64,000 bases of DNA from Alteribacter aurantiacus DSM 18675 (GTDB lineage: Bacteria > Bacillota > Bacilli > Bacillales > Salisediminibacteriaceae). Numbering within the stretch: the first letter of the stretch is position 1; the number at the start of each line of letters is the position of its first letter. The translations under genes and the position numbers were made by a program. The stretch spans positions 62,001-126,000 of the forward strand of contig NZ_KE386942.1 in the NCBI RefSeq assembly GCF_000429705.1, written 5' to 3'. Shown here piece by piece: positions 8,193-17,412 of this stretch. A model generated the notes under the pieces. It saw only the letters and a program-made list of their open reading frames with translations. It had not been told where the DNA came from and made no database searches.

Positions 8193-8858
8193 CTATAACC
8201 CCTCATCTTCAAAACGATCCAAATCATTTTTATGCCCCATCACAATCAAGATGTCATTTTCGTGGATTTCGTCGTCAGGTAAAGGGGAAATATTAAGGGC
8301 TTCCCCTCTTTTAAACGCCAAAATGGTCACCCCATACCTCGCACGCACATTCAAATCAACTAACGATTTTCCATCTACTTTCTTCGTAGCCAGGAGCTCC
8401 ACAATACTGTAATCATCAGAAAGGTCAATAAAATCAATGATTTTTTCGGATGATATATTATGTGCAATTCGCTTGCCCATATCATATTCAGGGTGAACAA
8501 CAAGATCAGCTCCGATTTTATCGAGAACTTTTTGATGGTAGTGGTTTTGAGCTTTTACCCATACTTTCAAAACACCCATTTCCTTTAAAACAAGCGTTGT
8601 TAAAATACTTGATTGAATGTTGTCACCTATAGCAACCACCACATGTTCAAAGTTCCCAATGCCTACGCTCTGTAATGCTTTTTCGTCTGTACTATCAAGC
8701 TGAACGGCATGTGTCGCATATTTTGCATATTCATTTACTTTCTCCTCTAGCATATCGATGGCTAATACTTCATGACCCATTTCATATAGTTCTTTACATA
8801 CACTGCCGCCGAACCGTCCAAGTCCGATTACGGCGAATTGCTTCTTCTTTTTTGACAT
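8193..8858 (-). CDS. ktrA: Ktr potassium uptake regulatory subunit (RCK)
   Basis: 221 residues. The N-terminal RCK_N Rossmann domain starts with FAVIGLGRFGGSVCKEL, the GxGxxG ATP/NAD-binding loop. The C-terminal RCK_C part (about 140-221) binds c-di-AMP in homologues. It forms an octameric ring that opens KtrB. ATG at 8858 has GAGAGGATGAAAG upstream. The transcript passes a riboswitch and its terminator, so K+ uptake would be shut off by c-di-AMP at both RNA and protein level; that is known for the family and inferred here. Confidence 0.93.
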   Translation of the reverse strand: MSKKKKQFAVIGLGRFGGSVCKELYEMGHEVLAIDMLEEKVNEYAKYATHAVQLDSTDEKALQSVGIGNFEHVVVAIGDNIQSSILTTLVLKEMGVLKVWVKAQNHYHQKVLDKIGADLVVHPEYDMGKRIAHNISSEKIIDFIDLSDDYSIVELLATKKVDGKSLVDLNVRARYGVTILAFKRGEALNISPLPDDEIHENDILIVMGHKNDLDRFEDEGL

Positions 8859-8954
8859 CTGCTTTCATCCTCTCAGTAATGTACGCTAAGGGTAATTTCC
8901 CCATCATTATTCATAAATATCATGCTTCATCAAATCGGCCCATTTGACGAAAAA

Positions 8955-8982
8955 AACCGAACGAAAGAGACTTCGTCCGGTT
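8955..8982 (-). terminator. Riboswitch expression-platform terminator
   Basis: On the minus strand CCGGACGAAG and CTTTCGTTCGG pair before a run of T. It lies between the c-di-AMP aptamer and ktrA and acts as its OFF switch. Confidence 0.85.
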
Positions 8983-9059
8983 TTTTCCACAAGTAAATAA
9001 GCACTGCCTCTCATTTATTTAAAACGAGCAGCAGGCATTGGAAATAAATCCTGTCTCTT

Positions 9060-9195
9060 CAACGCTTACGGAGTTAGCTGTCGGATTCGGGCGCAAGAGT
9101 CGCCCTACGGCATTGTCTACCGATTCACCCCAAGGAGACAAGTCTCCATCTTAAGTGGGTCCCCCGCTTTCCGTGATTAACGGAAATTAAGCGAT
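9060..9195 (-). ncRNA. c-di-AMP riboswitch (ydaO/yuaA class)
   Basis: The minus strand carries the class landmarks in order: CGCTTA, GGGGGACCCA, GGGGTGAATC, a GTAGGGCGAC loop, CCCGAATCCGACAGCTAA and TAAGCG, which closes the P1 stem with CGCTTA. A terminator follows about 75 bases on, then ktrAB. This matches the known B. subtilis arrangement, where c-di-AMP binding promotes termination. Confidence 0.92.
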
Positions 9196-9474
9196 TGGTT
9201 TATTCAATTGATTGAGCATAGATTACTCCTCGGAATAAGGTTTGTAAAGATTCATATTTGATCAAATATGATCGTTTTCTCTGGTTTCATTAAAGAAATC
9301 CAATTAATACTTTAATTTAATCACCCTAGCTTATCATTTTGTGATTTTATAATTGGTTAATCTGTAGATATGTTTGTTTTAACTGAATTTTTGGCGTTAG
9401 TAACAAGCCTACTGGGTAATGTAAATTTTTTGTGAAAATAATTAATTATATATCCATTGATGAGAAAACAAAAA

Positions 9475-9498
9475 AACGGACCATATAAAAGGTCCGTT
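9475..9498 (-). terminator. Terminator of the phosphatase gene
   Basis: ACGGACC and GGTCCGT pair around ATATAAAA, with a T-run on the minus strand just after the stop at 9500. Confidence 0.8.
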
Positions 9499-9499
9499 T

Positions 9500-10138
9500 T
9501 TAGTAAAGAACAGTTGTACTTTTTAAATCTTTATTTCTCTCTAAGTGATCCGTTTTGTTTACATAATGAAACTTCACCTGTTCACCTGAGCGCCATTCAA
9601 TTTTTGTAATTCCCGTATTTCCAATCATGAACGGACGGGTCAACTCTTGCCATTTTGGTCCGGCAATTAAGTACATCAGAAAAATACTGATAAGACCGCC
9701 ATGAGACACAACCGCGACTTTTTTGTTATCGTATCCTGCGCGAAGTTGTTCTACAACATACTCGCAACGGGCTGTAATATCTTCAACTGTTTCAGATCCT
9801 TCAATACCTGAAGTTAACAGGGACTTCGTTTCAAGACCAGGAAATGCCGCTTTCATTTCGTCACGGGTTTTTCCTTCCAATGGGCCAAGTCCAACCTCTC
9901 GTACTTTATCCCACGTGTGAACATCCAAAGGATGATGCTTCGCAATGGCATCGGCCGTTTTTCTTGCACGTCCTAGATCACTTGTGAAAATGGCATCGAG
10001 GTGTTCCTCTTGAAAAGCTTCACCTACGAGTTTCGCCTGTTCTTTTCCAAGATCAGATAAGGGAAATTCTGCGTGGCCTTGAATGATGCCCTTTAAATTG
10101 GCTTCGGATTGTCCGTGCCGAACGAGGTAAAGAATCAT
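9500..10138 (-). CDS. Histidine phosphatase family protein
   Basis: 212 residues of the phosphoglycerate mutase-like superfamily. LVRHGQSEAN at 5-14 carries the RHG catalytic histidine, TSDLGRARKTA the second arginine, and VVSHGGLISIF the second histidine. It is of broad-specificity phosphatase size (PhoE/CobC-like) rather than true phosphoglycerate mutase. Its start overlaps the stop of the preceding 63-residue gene by ATGA, so translation is coupled. A terminator follows directly. Substrate cannot be told from sequence. Confidence 0.88.
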   Translation of the reverse strand: MILYLVRHGQSEANLKGIIQGHAEFPLSDLGKEQAKLVGEAFQEEHLDAIFTSDLGRARKTADAIAKHHPLDVHTWDKVREVGLGPLEGKTRDEMKAAFPGLETKSLLTSGIEGSETVEDITARCEYVVEQLRAGYDNKKVAVVSHGGLISIFLMYLIAGPKWQELTRPFMIGNTGITKIEWRSGEQVKFHYVNKTDHLERNKDLKSTTVLY

Positions 10139-10326
10139 TGTCCATCCCAGCTCTTACGATATTGTTTTGCTTTGTTTTCAAGTTCATCAAGCATTTCGAT
10201 AATGCGGTCGATATCTTCAACGCCCGCCTCTTCTGGGTCAATGCCATCAAGCATGGTCATCAGAAGTTCGATACGCTGATGTAGATATTTCATTTGTTCT
10301 TGTCTATCGTTAATTGCTCCGCCCAT
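10135..10326 (-). CDS. SE1561-like small protein
   Basis: 63 residues, largely helical and acidic. KYLHQRIELLMTMLDGIDPEE and VEDIDRIIEMLDELENK match the small SE1561-type proteins of Firmicutes, which are uncharacterised. AAGGAGAT lies nine bases before ATG 10326. It overlaps the downstream phosphatase start by four bases, so the two form a small operon, divergent from the ArsR-type regulator. Confidence 0.75.
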   Translation of the reverse strand: MGGAINDRQEQMKYLHQRIELLMTMLDGIDPEEAGVEDIDRIIEMLDELENKAKQYRKSWDGQ

Positions 10327-10529
10327 AAATTACGGATCTCCTTTCAAATAAAAACCGTTGTCCTAACAGTACCTAATTGTAACAAAGCCTTATATGTAAA
10401 CTCAATACTTTGTGAGGAATTTCGACATCTTTGCCCGCCTCTTCATCTTCCATATTGGAAAAAATTCCACCTTTCACTTATACTTGTTTTGTTACGATAA
10501 AAACGTTAATAACTTCTGAGGTGATGAGT

Positions 10530-11450
10530 TTGAAGTCCTTACATTTAGGTTTTGACGAATCGTCATTAGCCGTTTATAAAGCCATTGCCAATAAACATAG
10601 ACTTGAAATATTACGGATTTTAAGTGTACAGCCCCACAATGTGAACGAATTGGCCGAAAAATTAAATTTACCTTTTTCAACGACAGCCACTAACGTTAAG
10701 AAGCTTGAAGAAGTGAATCTTATCTCTACAGAGCTTGTACCTGGCAGAGGGACTCAAAAAGTAAATGCGAAAAACCTCGATCGCATTATCATTGATCTTT
10801 TCGAACACGAGCATCATGAAGAAAGTGATCAACGAATAACGATGGATATGCCCATTGGAGAGTACTTTGATTGCTTCGTGCAGCCAAACTGCGGATTAGT
10901 TGGCCAAGATGATTATATTGGTCTTCAAGACGACCCCCGCTCTTTTTATGAACCTTCTAGAAAACACGCCCAACTTCTCTTTATGAGAGACGGGTACGTT
11001 GAGTACCGATTCCAAAATAAAGTGCCTTATGGAACGAATGTAAAAGAAATTGAAGTTTCTGCAGAGCTTTGTTCAGAAGCACCCAACCATAAGATGGATT
11101 GGCCTTCTGACATTACTGTTTGGATTAACAACATTGAAGTTGGAACATGGACCTCCCCTAGCGACTTTGGCGGGAAGCGTGGATTTTTAACGCCGCAATG
11201 GTGGCTCACGAATTATACTCAATATGGGATGTTAAAGCGATTTAAAGCCACGGAGAATGGCTGTTATTTAGATGGGACTCCACTGAACAAACACGTGACC
11301 GTCGACAGTCTTGGCATCAAAGATTATCCTTTTATTTCTTTAAAAATAGGAATAAAAGAAGATGCTGTAAATAAAGGTGGGTTCAACCTGTTCGGCAGCA
11401 AATTCGGTAATTATGACCAAGGCATTCAAATGACAATTGCGCTAGATTAA
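10530..11450 (+). CDS. ArsR-type winged-helix regulator with large C-terminal domain
   Basis: About 306 residues. Residues 10-75 form an ArsR winged helix (KAIANKHRLEILRIL, then NVNELAEKLNLPFSTTATNVKKLEE). The remaining 220 residues are a beta-rich domain unlike plain ArsR proteins; it may sense a sugar ligand. Two starts compete: ATG at 10524 abuts the GAGGTG ribosome site, while TTG at 10530 leaves six bases and is preferred. The gene sits directly upstream of a glycoside hydrolase and a GPH symporter and is their likely regulator. Confidence 0.82.
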   Translation: MKSLHLGFDESSLAVYKAIANKHRLEILRILSVQPHNVNELAEKLNLPFSTTATNVKKLEEVNLISTELVPGRGTQKVNAKNLDRIIIDLFEHEHHEESDQRITMDMPIGEYFDCFVQPNCGLVGQDDYIGLQDDPRSFYEPSRKHAQLLFMRDGYVEYRFQNKVPYGTNVKEIEVSAELCSEAPNHKMDWPSDITVWINNIEVGTWTSPSDFGGKRGFLTPQWWLTNYTQYGMLKRFKATENGCYLDGTPLNKHVTVDSLGIKDYPFISLKIGIKEDAVNKGGFNLFGSKFGNYDQGIQMTIALD

Positions 11451-11457
11451 ACCATGT

Positions 11458-11488
11458 AAAGGCTGCTATATCTGCAGTCTTTTTTTCG
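11458..11488 (+). terminator. Terminator of the ArsR-type gene
   Basis: AAAGGCTGC and GCAGTCTTT pair (one mismatch) before a seven-T run. Confidence 0.75.
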
Positions 11489-11630
11489 TTAAACGCGGCT
11501 GAGCTGAGGCTCTGTTATAAGCGAATCCTACCCGTTCCTCATTTTCCCAGTCGGTCCATAGACGAGGGAGTGTCTAAAAACCTCACGATCTACTATTCTT
11601 TTTATTACGAAAAAAGGTTGATTATTACTA

Positions 11631-11644
11631 TAAAAGCGCTTACA
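11631..11644. promoter_or_regulatory. cre site (CcpA operator)
   Basis: TAAAAGCGCTTACA matches the pseudo-palindromic cre consensus TGAAAGCGCTTTCA in all but two or three positions. Its place 100 bases upstream of the sugar genes implies carbon catabolite control. Confidence 0.7.
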
Positions 11645-11747
11645 ATAATTCCATAACCTCATAGACATTTATTTTTTTTACCTATTGCAACTAATAAAGT
11701 AGTAACAAAACAAATAAATCAGTAATTTAAGGAAGGTTGTGCTAATC

Positions 11748-13559
11748 GTGTTACAACAAGAAGAAACCCTCCGCACGGCATTAGATTTGTCCTACCCTCG
11801 TCCGCAATTTAAGCGAAACAAATGGATGGACTTAAATGGAACATGGGAATTTAACTTTGACTATGACAACAAAGGATTAAAAGAAAAGTGGTATAAAGAC
11901 AAGGCATTTACTGATTCAATCCAAGTCCCTTTTTGCTACCAAAGTACTCTCTCAGGTGTTGAAGAGAACAGCCTACCGTCAGAAGTCGTTTGGTACAAAA
12001 AACAAGTGAAGCATGTTGAACAACCAACGAAAGATGGAAAGGTCATCCTTCATTTTGAAGCTGTTGATTACTATACGATGGTATGGGTAAATGGAGAATT
12101 TGTAGGTGACCATAAAGGTGGACATGTTCCCTTCTCCTTTACACTCCCAAGTGAGATGGTAGAAGACCACTTCACGATTACACTCCGAGTGGAAGACAAA
12201 ACCAGTTGTAGCCAGCCGATCGGAAAGCAATCATGGAAAGAAGACAATTTTTTATGCTGGTACACCAAAACAACAGGGATTTGGCAGTCCGTTTGGCTTG
12301 AATATGTAAGCGATTCCTTTTTGAAAGAAGTTAAGATGACACCGGATATCGATACTGCTGAAGTGTTTATTGAAGGCTTTACGGAGGATGCAGGAGAAAA
12401 TGCCCTACTCGACGTGAACATTTCGTTGTTTGGCAAAACGATTCAACGAGCCTCTGCCATGGTGACATACAACAAAGTAACGATGCGCTTAAATGTAAGC
12501 TCTACGTCTCCTGATTTCAGACTCGCCTATTGGACACCGGATGAACCGAATCTGTATGACGTTACCTTTTCACTTAGAGATGGTGAAAAAATCGTAGATA
12601 AAGTTGACAGCTACTTCGGAATGAGAAAAGTGAGCATAAGAGATCAAGATATTCTCTTAAACAACGAGCGTTGTTACCAAAAGCTGATCCTCGATCAAGG
12701 CTATTATGGTAGCGGTCTCATGACACCCGATTCAATTGAAACGATTGAAAGTGACCTTTTAAAGATCAAGCGCATGGGCTTTAACGGTGTAAGAAGACAC
12801 CAAACCGTTGCTGATAACCGCTACATGTACTTGTGCGACAAACTGGGCCTTGTGATGTGGGCTGAAATGCCAAGTTCATTTGAGTTTGGGGATGAAGCGA
12901 TTGAAAATACGACCTACGAATACCGAAAAATCATTAAAAAACATTACAACCACCCGAGTGTGATTGCCTATACCCCAATGAACGAATCATGGGGAGTCAA
13001 TGAAATTCATTCCAACAAGCAACAGCAAAGCTTTGTGAATTCCTTATACTATTTAACGAAATCTCTCGATCAGACAAGACTCGTGATTGGAAATGACGGA
13101 TGGGAACACACGCTTACAGATGTCTTAACTATTCACGATTATTCCCAGTCCGACCAAAACATCACTGAAAAGTATAAACACGATGAAGAAACATGGAACG
13201 GTGCTCCCTCTGTGACAAGCAGAAAATATAATTTCGCAGAAGGATATTCCTATCAAGGTCAACCGATCATGATGAGTGAATTCGGCGGCATTGCTTATAC
13301 GGAGAAAGAAGAATTGGCTGAAAGTTGGGGCTATGGCGACCGTCCAAAATCAAAGGAAGAAGCGCTTAAGCGATTTGAAGAATTGGTTCACGCTGTGATG
13401 AAAAATGATGTGTTTTGCGGATTTTGCTATACGCAAGTGTCAGACGTGGAGCAAGAAGTAAATGGACTTTTAGATCACAACCACAATTATAAATTCGATC
13501 CTAATGAGATTAAACGTATCCTAGACTCACTTCAAACGGGCGGATTTACATTTGAATAA
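11748..13559 (+). CDS. Glycoside hydrolase family 2 enzyme (beta-glucuronidase/galactosidase type)
   Basis: About 603 residues, the length of beta-glucuronidases rather than of long LacZ. The N-terminal jelly-roll (about 20-185, starting RNKWMDLNGTWEF) and the immunoglobulin-like domain precede a TIM barrel. NESWG places the acid/base at about Glu413, and MMSEFGG the nucleophile at about Glu511. There is no signal peptide, so it acts on substrate already imported. GTG at 11748 suits the AAGGAAGG site; another GTG lies at 11739. It is followed 12 bases on by a GPH symporter and sits behind a cre site and an ArsR-type regulator. The exact sugar (glucuronide or galactoside) is not resolved. Confidence 0.85.
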   Translation: MLQQEETLRTALDLSYPRPQFKRNKWMDLNGTWEFNFDYDNKGLKEKWYKDKAFTDSIQVPFCYQSTLSGVEENSLPSEVVWYKKQVKHVEQPTKDGKVILHFEAVDYYTMVWVNGEFVGDHKGGHVPFSFTLPSEMVEDHFTITLRVEDKTSCSQPIGKQSWKEDNFLCWYTKTTGIWQSVWLEYVSDSFLKEVKMTPDIDTAEVFIEGFTEDAGENALLDVNISLFGKTIQRASAMVTYNKVTMRLNVSSTSPDFRLAYWTPDEPNLYDVTFSLRDGEKIVDKVDSYFGMRKVSIRDQDILLNNERCYQKLILDQGYYGSGLMTPDSIETIESDLLKIKRMGFNGVRRHQTVADNRYMYLCDKLGLVMWAEMPSSFEFGDEAIENTTYEYRKIIKKHYNHPSVIAYTPMNESWGVNEIHSNKQQQSFVNSLYYLTKSLDQTRLVIGNDGWEHTLTDVLTIHDYSQSDQNITEKYKHDEETWNGAPSVTSRKYNFAEGYSYQGQPIMMSEFGGIAYTEKEELAESWGYGDRPKSKEEALKRFEELVHAVMKNDVFCGFCYTQVSDVEQEVNGLLDHNHNYKFDPNEIKRILDSLQTGGFTFE

Positions 13560-13571
13560 GGGGGAACGACG

Positions 13572-14942
13572 ATGAGTGAAGCAACGAATCATACCAAACA
13601 AACACTACCACCAAAAGAGCAAATCAGTAACAAAGAAGTCTTTTCTTACTTCGGATACGGGATGGGGCAATGCATCAGCTTTGGTCTGGTAGGGACATTC
13701 ATTCTCTATTTTTACACCGATATTCTAGGGATTTCTGCACTCGCTGCCAGTACCATTTTCCTGGTTGCACGTACCTTCGATGCTGTGAACGATCCGTTCA
13801 TGGCGTCGATCATGGATACGTTACGCTCAAAGCACGGCAAATTCAGGCAATATTTATTGTACTCACCGTTACTCATTACGTTGATTACGATACTTGCCTT
13901 TGCTCCTCTTGACTTGGGGCCAACTGCCAGTATTCTTTTTGCAGGTACCACCTACATTTTATGGGGAATGATTTACACCGTTTCGGACGTCCCGTTTTGG
14001 TCCATGTCAGCGGTGATGAGTCAAGATCCGCAACAGCGCACGAAGCTTGTTACCTTTGCCAATCTTGGGGTTTTCGTTGGAATCGGGATTCCTACCCTTC
14101 TTTTTACACCGCTTGCTGAGTTTTTAGGTGGCGGAAATATGGATGATGGATTCTTTTATGCTGTTGTGATTCTCTCCTTGTTAGGTTTGCCGTTTATGAT
14201 CAATGGCTTCCGTAAAACAAAAGAAAGAGTCGAACCTCCGAAAGTGAAAGTGCGCATTCGCGATGCCATTAAAGTTATCAAAGGCAATAAGCCGATGTTT
14301 ATGATTCTAGCAACGTTTTTCTGTAACATTTTCGTGAACATCACACTAGCATTGAACATTTACTTTTTCACATACAATCTTGAAAACGCTTCACTCATGG
14401 CTGTGTTCGGGATTATTAGTTTGGTCAGTTGTGTAGGATTCTTCTTTATTCCAATGTTAACGAAGCATTTTTATAAAAAGCATATTCTCATGACCATTTT
14501 GGTTATCGACATCGTAGTCCGAATTGGCTTCTTCATGTCAGGCTACTCGAACACAATGGTCGTTCTGGGATTCTTGACGGTTACAATGGTTCTCTATACG
14601 GCTACGGGTCCTCTCATCTCTACGATGCTTGCTGAAACGATTGAATTTACCGAGCTAAGAACGGGGCAACGCTCTGAAGCGGTTACGTTTTCCGGTCAGA
14701 CATTCACAGGAAAACTCTCTGTTGCCATTGCAGGTGGTGCTACAGGTGTCATCTTGACAGTCATTAATTATGTGCCTAATCAGGCGCAGAGTCCGGTCAC
14801 ATTGCAAGGCTTGTTCTTTGTCATCGCCTTACTACCGGCCCTCGGTTCTCTTATTCGCTTGATCATTATGTACTTCTATAAATTCACGGAAGACGAATAC
14901 AAGGAAGTTGTTGCACAAATTCATGCCAAAAAAGAAAGTTGA
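13572..14942 (+). CDS. GPH-family sugar:cation symporter
   Basis: 456 residues with twelve membrane segments. The N-terminal FGYGMGQCISFGLVGTFILYFYTDILG and ARTFDAVNDPFMASIMD motif is the signature of glycoside-pentoside-hexuronide:cation symporters (MelB/UidB/XynB group). AAGGGGGAA precedes the ATG. It is cotranscribed with the GH2 hydrolase, so it most likely imports the glycoside that enzyme cleaves. A perfect terminator follows. Confidence 0.9.
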   Translation: MSEATNHTKQTLPPKEQISNKEVFSYFGYGMGQCISFGLVGTFILYFYTDILGISALAASTIFLVARTFDAVNDPFMASIMDTLRSKHGKFRQYLLYSPLLITLITILAFAPLDLGPTASILFAGTTYILWGMIYTVSDVPFWSMSAVMSQDPQQRTKLVTFANLGVFVGIGIPTLLFTPLAEFLGGGNMDDGFFYAVVILSLLGLPFMINGFRKTKERVEPPKVKVRIRDAIKVIKGNKPMFMILATFFCNIFVNITLALNIYFFTYNLENASLMAVFGIISLVSCVGFFFIPMLTKHFYKKHILMTILVIDIVVRIGFFMSGYSNTMVVLGFLTVTMVLYTATGPLISTMLAETIEFTELRTGQRSEAVTFSGQTFTGKLSVAIAGGATGVILTVINYVPNQAQSPVTLQGLFFVIALLPALGSLIRLIIMYFYKFTEDEYKEVVAQIHAKKES

Positions 14943-14948
14943 TATTAC

Positions 14949-14985
14949 AAAGGTTCCAAGTGATTCATGATCACTTGGAACCTTT
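14949..14985 (+). terminator. Strong terminator after the sugar operon
   Basis: AAAGGTTCCAAGTGAT pairs perfectly with ATCACTTGGAACCTTT around TCATG and ends in a T-run. Confidence 0.9.
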
Positions 14986-15008
14986 TTTGTTTTTTTAATG
15001 AGCTTTTA

Positions 15009-15824
15009 TTATAGTGAGAACCCGTAAACCTGGTACGTGCTGCTCTGATGGAATCCCAAGCGCTCAGCCACTTTTATGGAGGGGGCATTGGTTTCTGTAC
15101 AATCCCAGTAAGGCTCTTCATTCTCTTCTAAACAATGAGTGATAAACCGGTGTACCACTGCTTGAGCTAGTTGCTTTCCTCGATGGTCCTGGTGCGTTTC
15201 AACATGAATGGCACGAAGACCGTGTGCCATAAACCCCGTATAGCATAAACTAACGATTTGACCATTAATCAGGATGCCATATCCATGGCCGTATCGTAAG
15301 AATTCTTCCGTCGAATGCCAAGTTTCCAAGATTTTTTTCTCGATCGAGGACGTAGTAGAACCTGTCTTTTCTTGTAGGCAGGTTTCCACGTTTACCAACT
15401 GATAAGACTCGTCGATTTTCGGCTCACTTTTCTGTTTAAAATCAGATGAATCCAAGCGATAGATGCGCTGTGTCCACCTCCCCTCAATACGATCGTGAAA
15501 CAGCTGCTCCATTGTGCGATCCCACCTTAGGCTTGGACTAACACCTTCAAAATAAGAGATTCCTTCTTTTTTTAACAAGAACGAAAGTTGGTCGTCTATA
15601 AAAGACGGGAGTTGGTTTACAGACGAGGCACGCTCATCACCAAAAAACATCATTCCATCATGATTTCCAAGCCATACAAAACCGCAACGTGGATCATCTT
15701 TGTTATCTACAAACACTCGACCCGTATTGATCCCTTCAATGACACCTATTGCTTCCAATTGTTTATGATCGGATACTAGATTTCTGCACTTGTGATAGTC
15801 ACCTAAAGGCAATTCTTTGAACAT
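15009..15824 (-). CDS. GNAT acetyltransferase (ZmaR-like two-part family)
   Basis: About 271 residues. The C-terminal half holds a GNAT core: AIHVETHQDHRGKQLAQAVV is the acetyl-CoA pyrophosphate-binding motif, and DCTETNAPSIKVAERLGF the conserved final helix. The N-terminal half (FGDERASSVNQLPSFI, SYFEGVSPSLRWDR) resembles the GNAT_acetyltran family that includes zwittermicin A resistance protein ZmaR. The start at 15824 was chosen for the AGGGGG site five bases upstream; the frame is open to 15899. Substrate unknown. Confidence 0.82.
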   Translation of the reverse strand: MFKELPLGDYHKCRNLVSDHKQLEAIGVIEGINTGRVFVDNKDDPRCGFVWLGNHDGMMFFGDERASSVNQLPSFIDDQLSFLLKKEGISYFEGVSPSLRWDRTMEQLFHDRIEGRWTQRIYRLDSSDFKQKSEPKIDESYQLVNVETCLQEKTGSTTSSIEKKILETWHSTEEFLRYGHGYGILINGQIVSLCYTGFMAHGLRAIHVETHQDHRGKQLAQAVVHRFITHCLEENEEPYWDCTETNAPSIKVAERLGFHQSSTYQVYGFSL

Positions 15825-15971
15825 TCTTCCCCCTGCTTTCACATTCATGATCATTGAAACTTCTACTCTCTTAACTCTAGTACCTTTCTTTCCATTCACC
15901 TATTTAAATGTTTGTCTGACCTCCCCAAAAACGTTTCTATTAACATACTTATAGAGTAGGAGGTGATCATT

Positions 15972-16649
15972 ATGGTCAAGATTTATATTGATCCGGGTCA
16001 CGGTGGTACCGATCCGGGAGCTGTTGGAAATGGTCTTCAAGAAAAAAATGTGAACTTGGATCTTGCTCTTCGTTTGCGAAACATTCTCCTCAATGATTAT
16101 CGAGGTGTTGAGGTTAAAATGAGCCGAACGACTGATGTGACAAAAACATTATCACAACGTACGAATGAAGCTAATGCATGGGGTGCCGACTACTTCGTAT
16201 CCATTCATATTAATGCATTTAACGGAACCGCAAGAGGGTATGAAGATTTCATTCATGACTCGTTAACTCCTAGCTCCAGAACCTCCCAAATGCGTAACGT
16301 GATGCATGAAGAAATTATCAAAGTAAACAACATGATTAACCGTGGAAAAAAGTCAGCCAACTTTCACGTATTGCGTGAAACAAGAATGCCTGCGATTCTA
16401 ACAGAGAACGGCTTTATTGACAATGCTCAGGACGCCGCTCTCATACGCGATCCCAACTGGCTGCAAACCGTTGCAAAAGGGCATGCCGATGGAATTGCCC
16501 GTATCTTTGATTTGACGCCTGTTTCACAAGTGTTCCGAGTCTTCGTAGACGGTGTCCAAGTTGGTGCTTTTCAAAATTCCCAAAACACCTTAAACGCCGT
16601 TGAACAAGCCCTACCTACGGCCCAAAGAATAATTGTAGAAAGAACGTAA
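15972..16649 (+). CDS. N-acetylmuramoyl-L-alanine amidase (Amidase_3) with C-terminal SPOR-like tail
   Basis: 225 residues. IYIDPGHGGTDPGAVG gives the first zinc histidine, EKNVNLDLALRL the glutamate, YFVSIHINAFN the second histidine and ILTENGFIDN the catalytic glutamate of the Amidase_3 fold. Residues after about 185 (VFRVFVDGVQVGAFQNSQNTLN) look like one short SPOR/CwlC-type repeat that binds peptidoglycan. No signal peptide is present, as in the mother-cell lysis amidase CwlC of B. subtilis. ATG at 15972 has a full GGAGGTGA site. Confidence 0.87.
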   Translation: MVKIYIDPGHGGTDPGAVGNGLQEKNVNLDLALRLRNILLNDYRGVEVKMSRTTDVTKTLSQRTNEANAWGADYFVSIHINAFNGTARGYEDFIHDSLTPSSRTSQMRNVMHEEIIKVNNMINRGKKSANFHVLRETRMPAILTENGFIDNAQDAALIRDPNWLQTVAKGHADGIARIFDLTPVSQVFRVFVDGVQVGAFQNSQNTLNAVEQALPTAQRIIVERT

Positions 16650-16656
16650 TCCATTT

Positions 16657-16680
16657 ACGAGCAGGTCTTCCTGCTCGTTT
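16657..16680 (+). terminator. Terminator of the amidase gene
   Basis: ACGAGCAGG and CCTGCTCGT pair around TCTT, followed by TTTTACTCTTT. Confidence 0.8.
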
Positions 16681-17109
16681 TACTCTTTATGTATAGGTCG
16701 TACATGGATAGTCCCAGTTAACCGGCTTCTTTATCCAACGTTTCGTCCTCAAACGACAGTATTGATCCTTTTTCTACATAGAAGTACTATCCTTCTATAA
16801 CGCTTTCCACTTCAATCCCATACTAACATCCTGTTTTACGAGTAAATAGAATGGTTCAATTGCCGTGTTTACTCAAGCCGTTATCCCATGTACGATTTTA
16901 GTATCCCCTTATTAATATATTAAAAAAAGACAGAGCTAACCGTCTGTCTTTTTTTACTGCCCTTGTGTAATGGTTCAAATCTTCCTTCTCCTCTACTTCT
17001 ACTCCATCCAATAACGACCTTTACTCAGTTCGCAAGTCGCGTCCGTTACTTTCTTTTCTCTTTTTTGGTACGATAAAAGAACGAGATCGCTAATGAGGAA
17101 GTGAACATA
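16681..17109. other. Intergenic stretch with a second bidirectional terminator
   Basis: No credible gene. At 16921-16955 AAAAAGACAGA and TCTGTCTTTTT form a hairpin usable in both directions although no gene ends nearby, so a short unannotated transcript from 16690-16920 is conceivable. AATGAGGAAGTGA just before 17110 is the ribosome site of the next gene. Confidence 0.5.
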
Positions 17110-17397
17110 ATGAATATCAAAATTACACAGCCTGCTCTCCGCTGGTTTCAAGATGAGTTTGATCTAAAAGAAGGAGATACAATTCGTTTTCACGCCAGGT
17201 ATGGTGGCTGCGGTTCCGTTCAATCGGGCTTTTCTTTAGGAATTACAAAAGACAAACTCACCGATCCCGGAGCTACGTTTGAAAAAGACGGCATTACATA
17301 CGGCGTTGAACAAAAGGACCTTTGGTACTTTGATGATAAAGACTTGACTGTAAAGTTTAGTAGGAAGTTCGATGAGATTCAGTTTTTGGTAGAATAG
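17110..17397 (+). CDS. HesB/IscA-fold iron-sulfur family protein (YneR-like)
   Basis: 95 residues. MNIKITQPALRWFQDEFDL and the ARYGGCGSVQSGFSLG loop fit the HesB/YadR/YneR branch of the IscA fold. Only one cysteine is present in the visible loop and the C-terminal CGCG pair is missing, so cluster carrier activity is doubtful, as for YneR. The start at 17110 sits seven bases after GAGGA; GTG at 17101 is an alternative. Monocistronic. Confidence 0.82.
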   Translation: MNIKITQPALRWFQDEFDLKEGDTIRFHARYGGCGSVQSGFSLGITKDKLTDPGATFEKDGITYGVEQKDLWYFDDKDLTVKFSRKFDEIQFLVE

Positions 17398-17412
17398 AAG
17401 ATTTGTTAGTTA

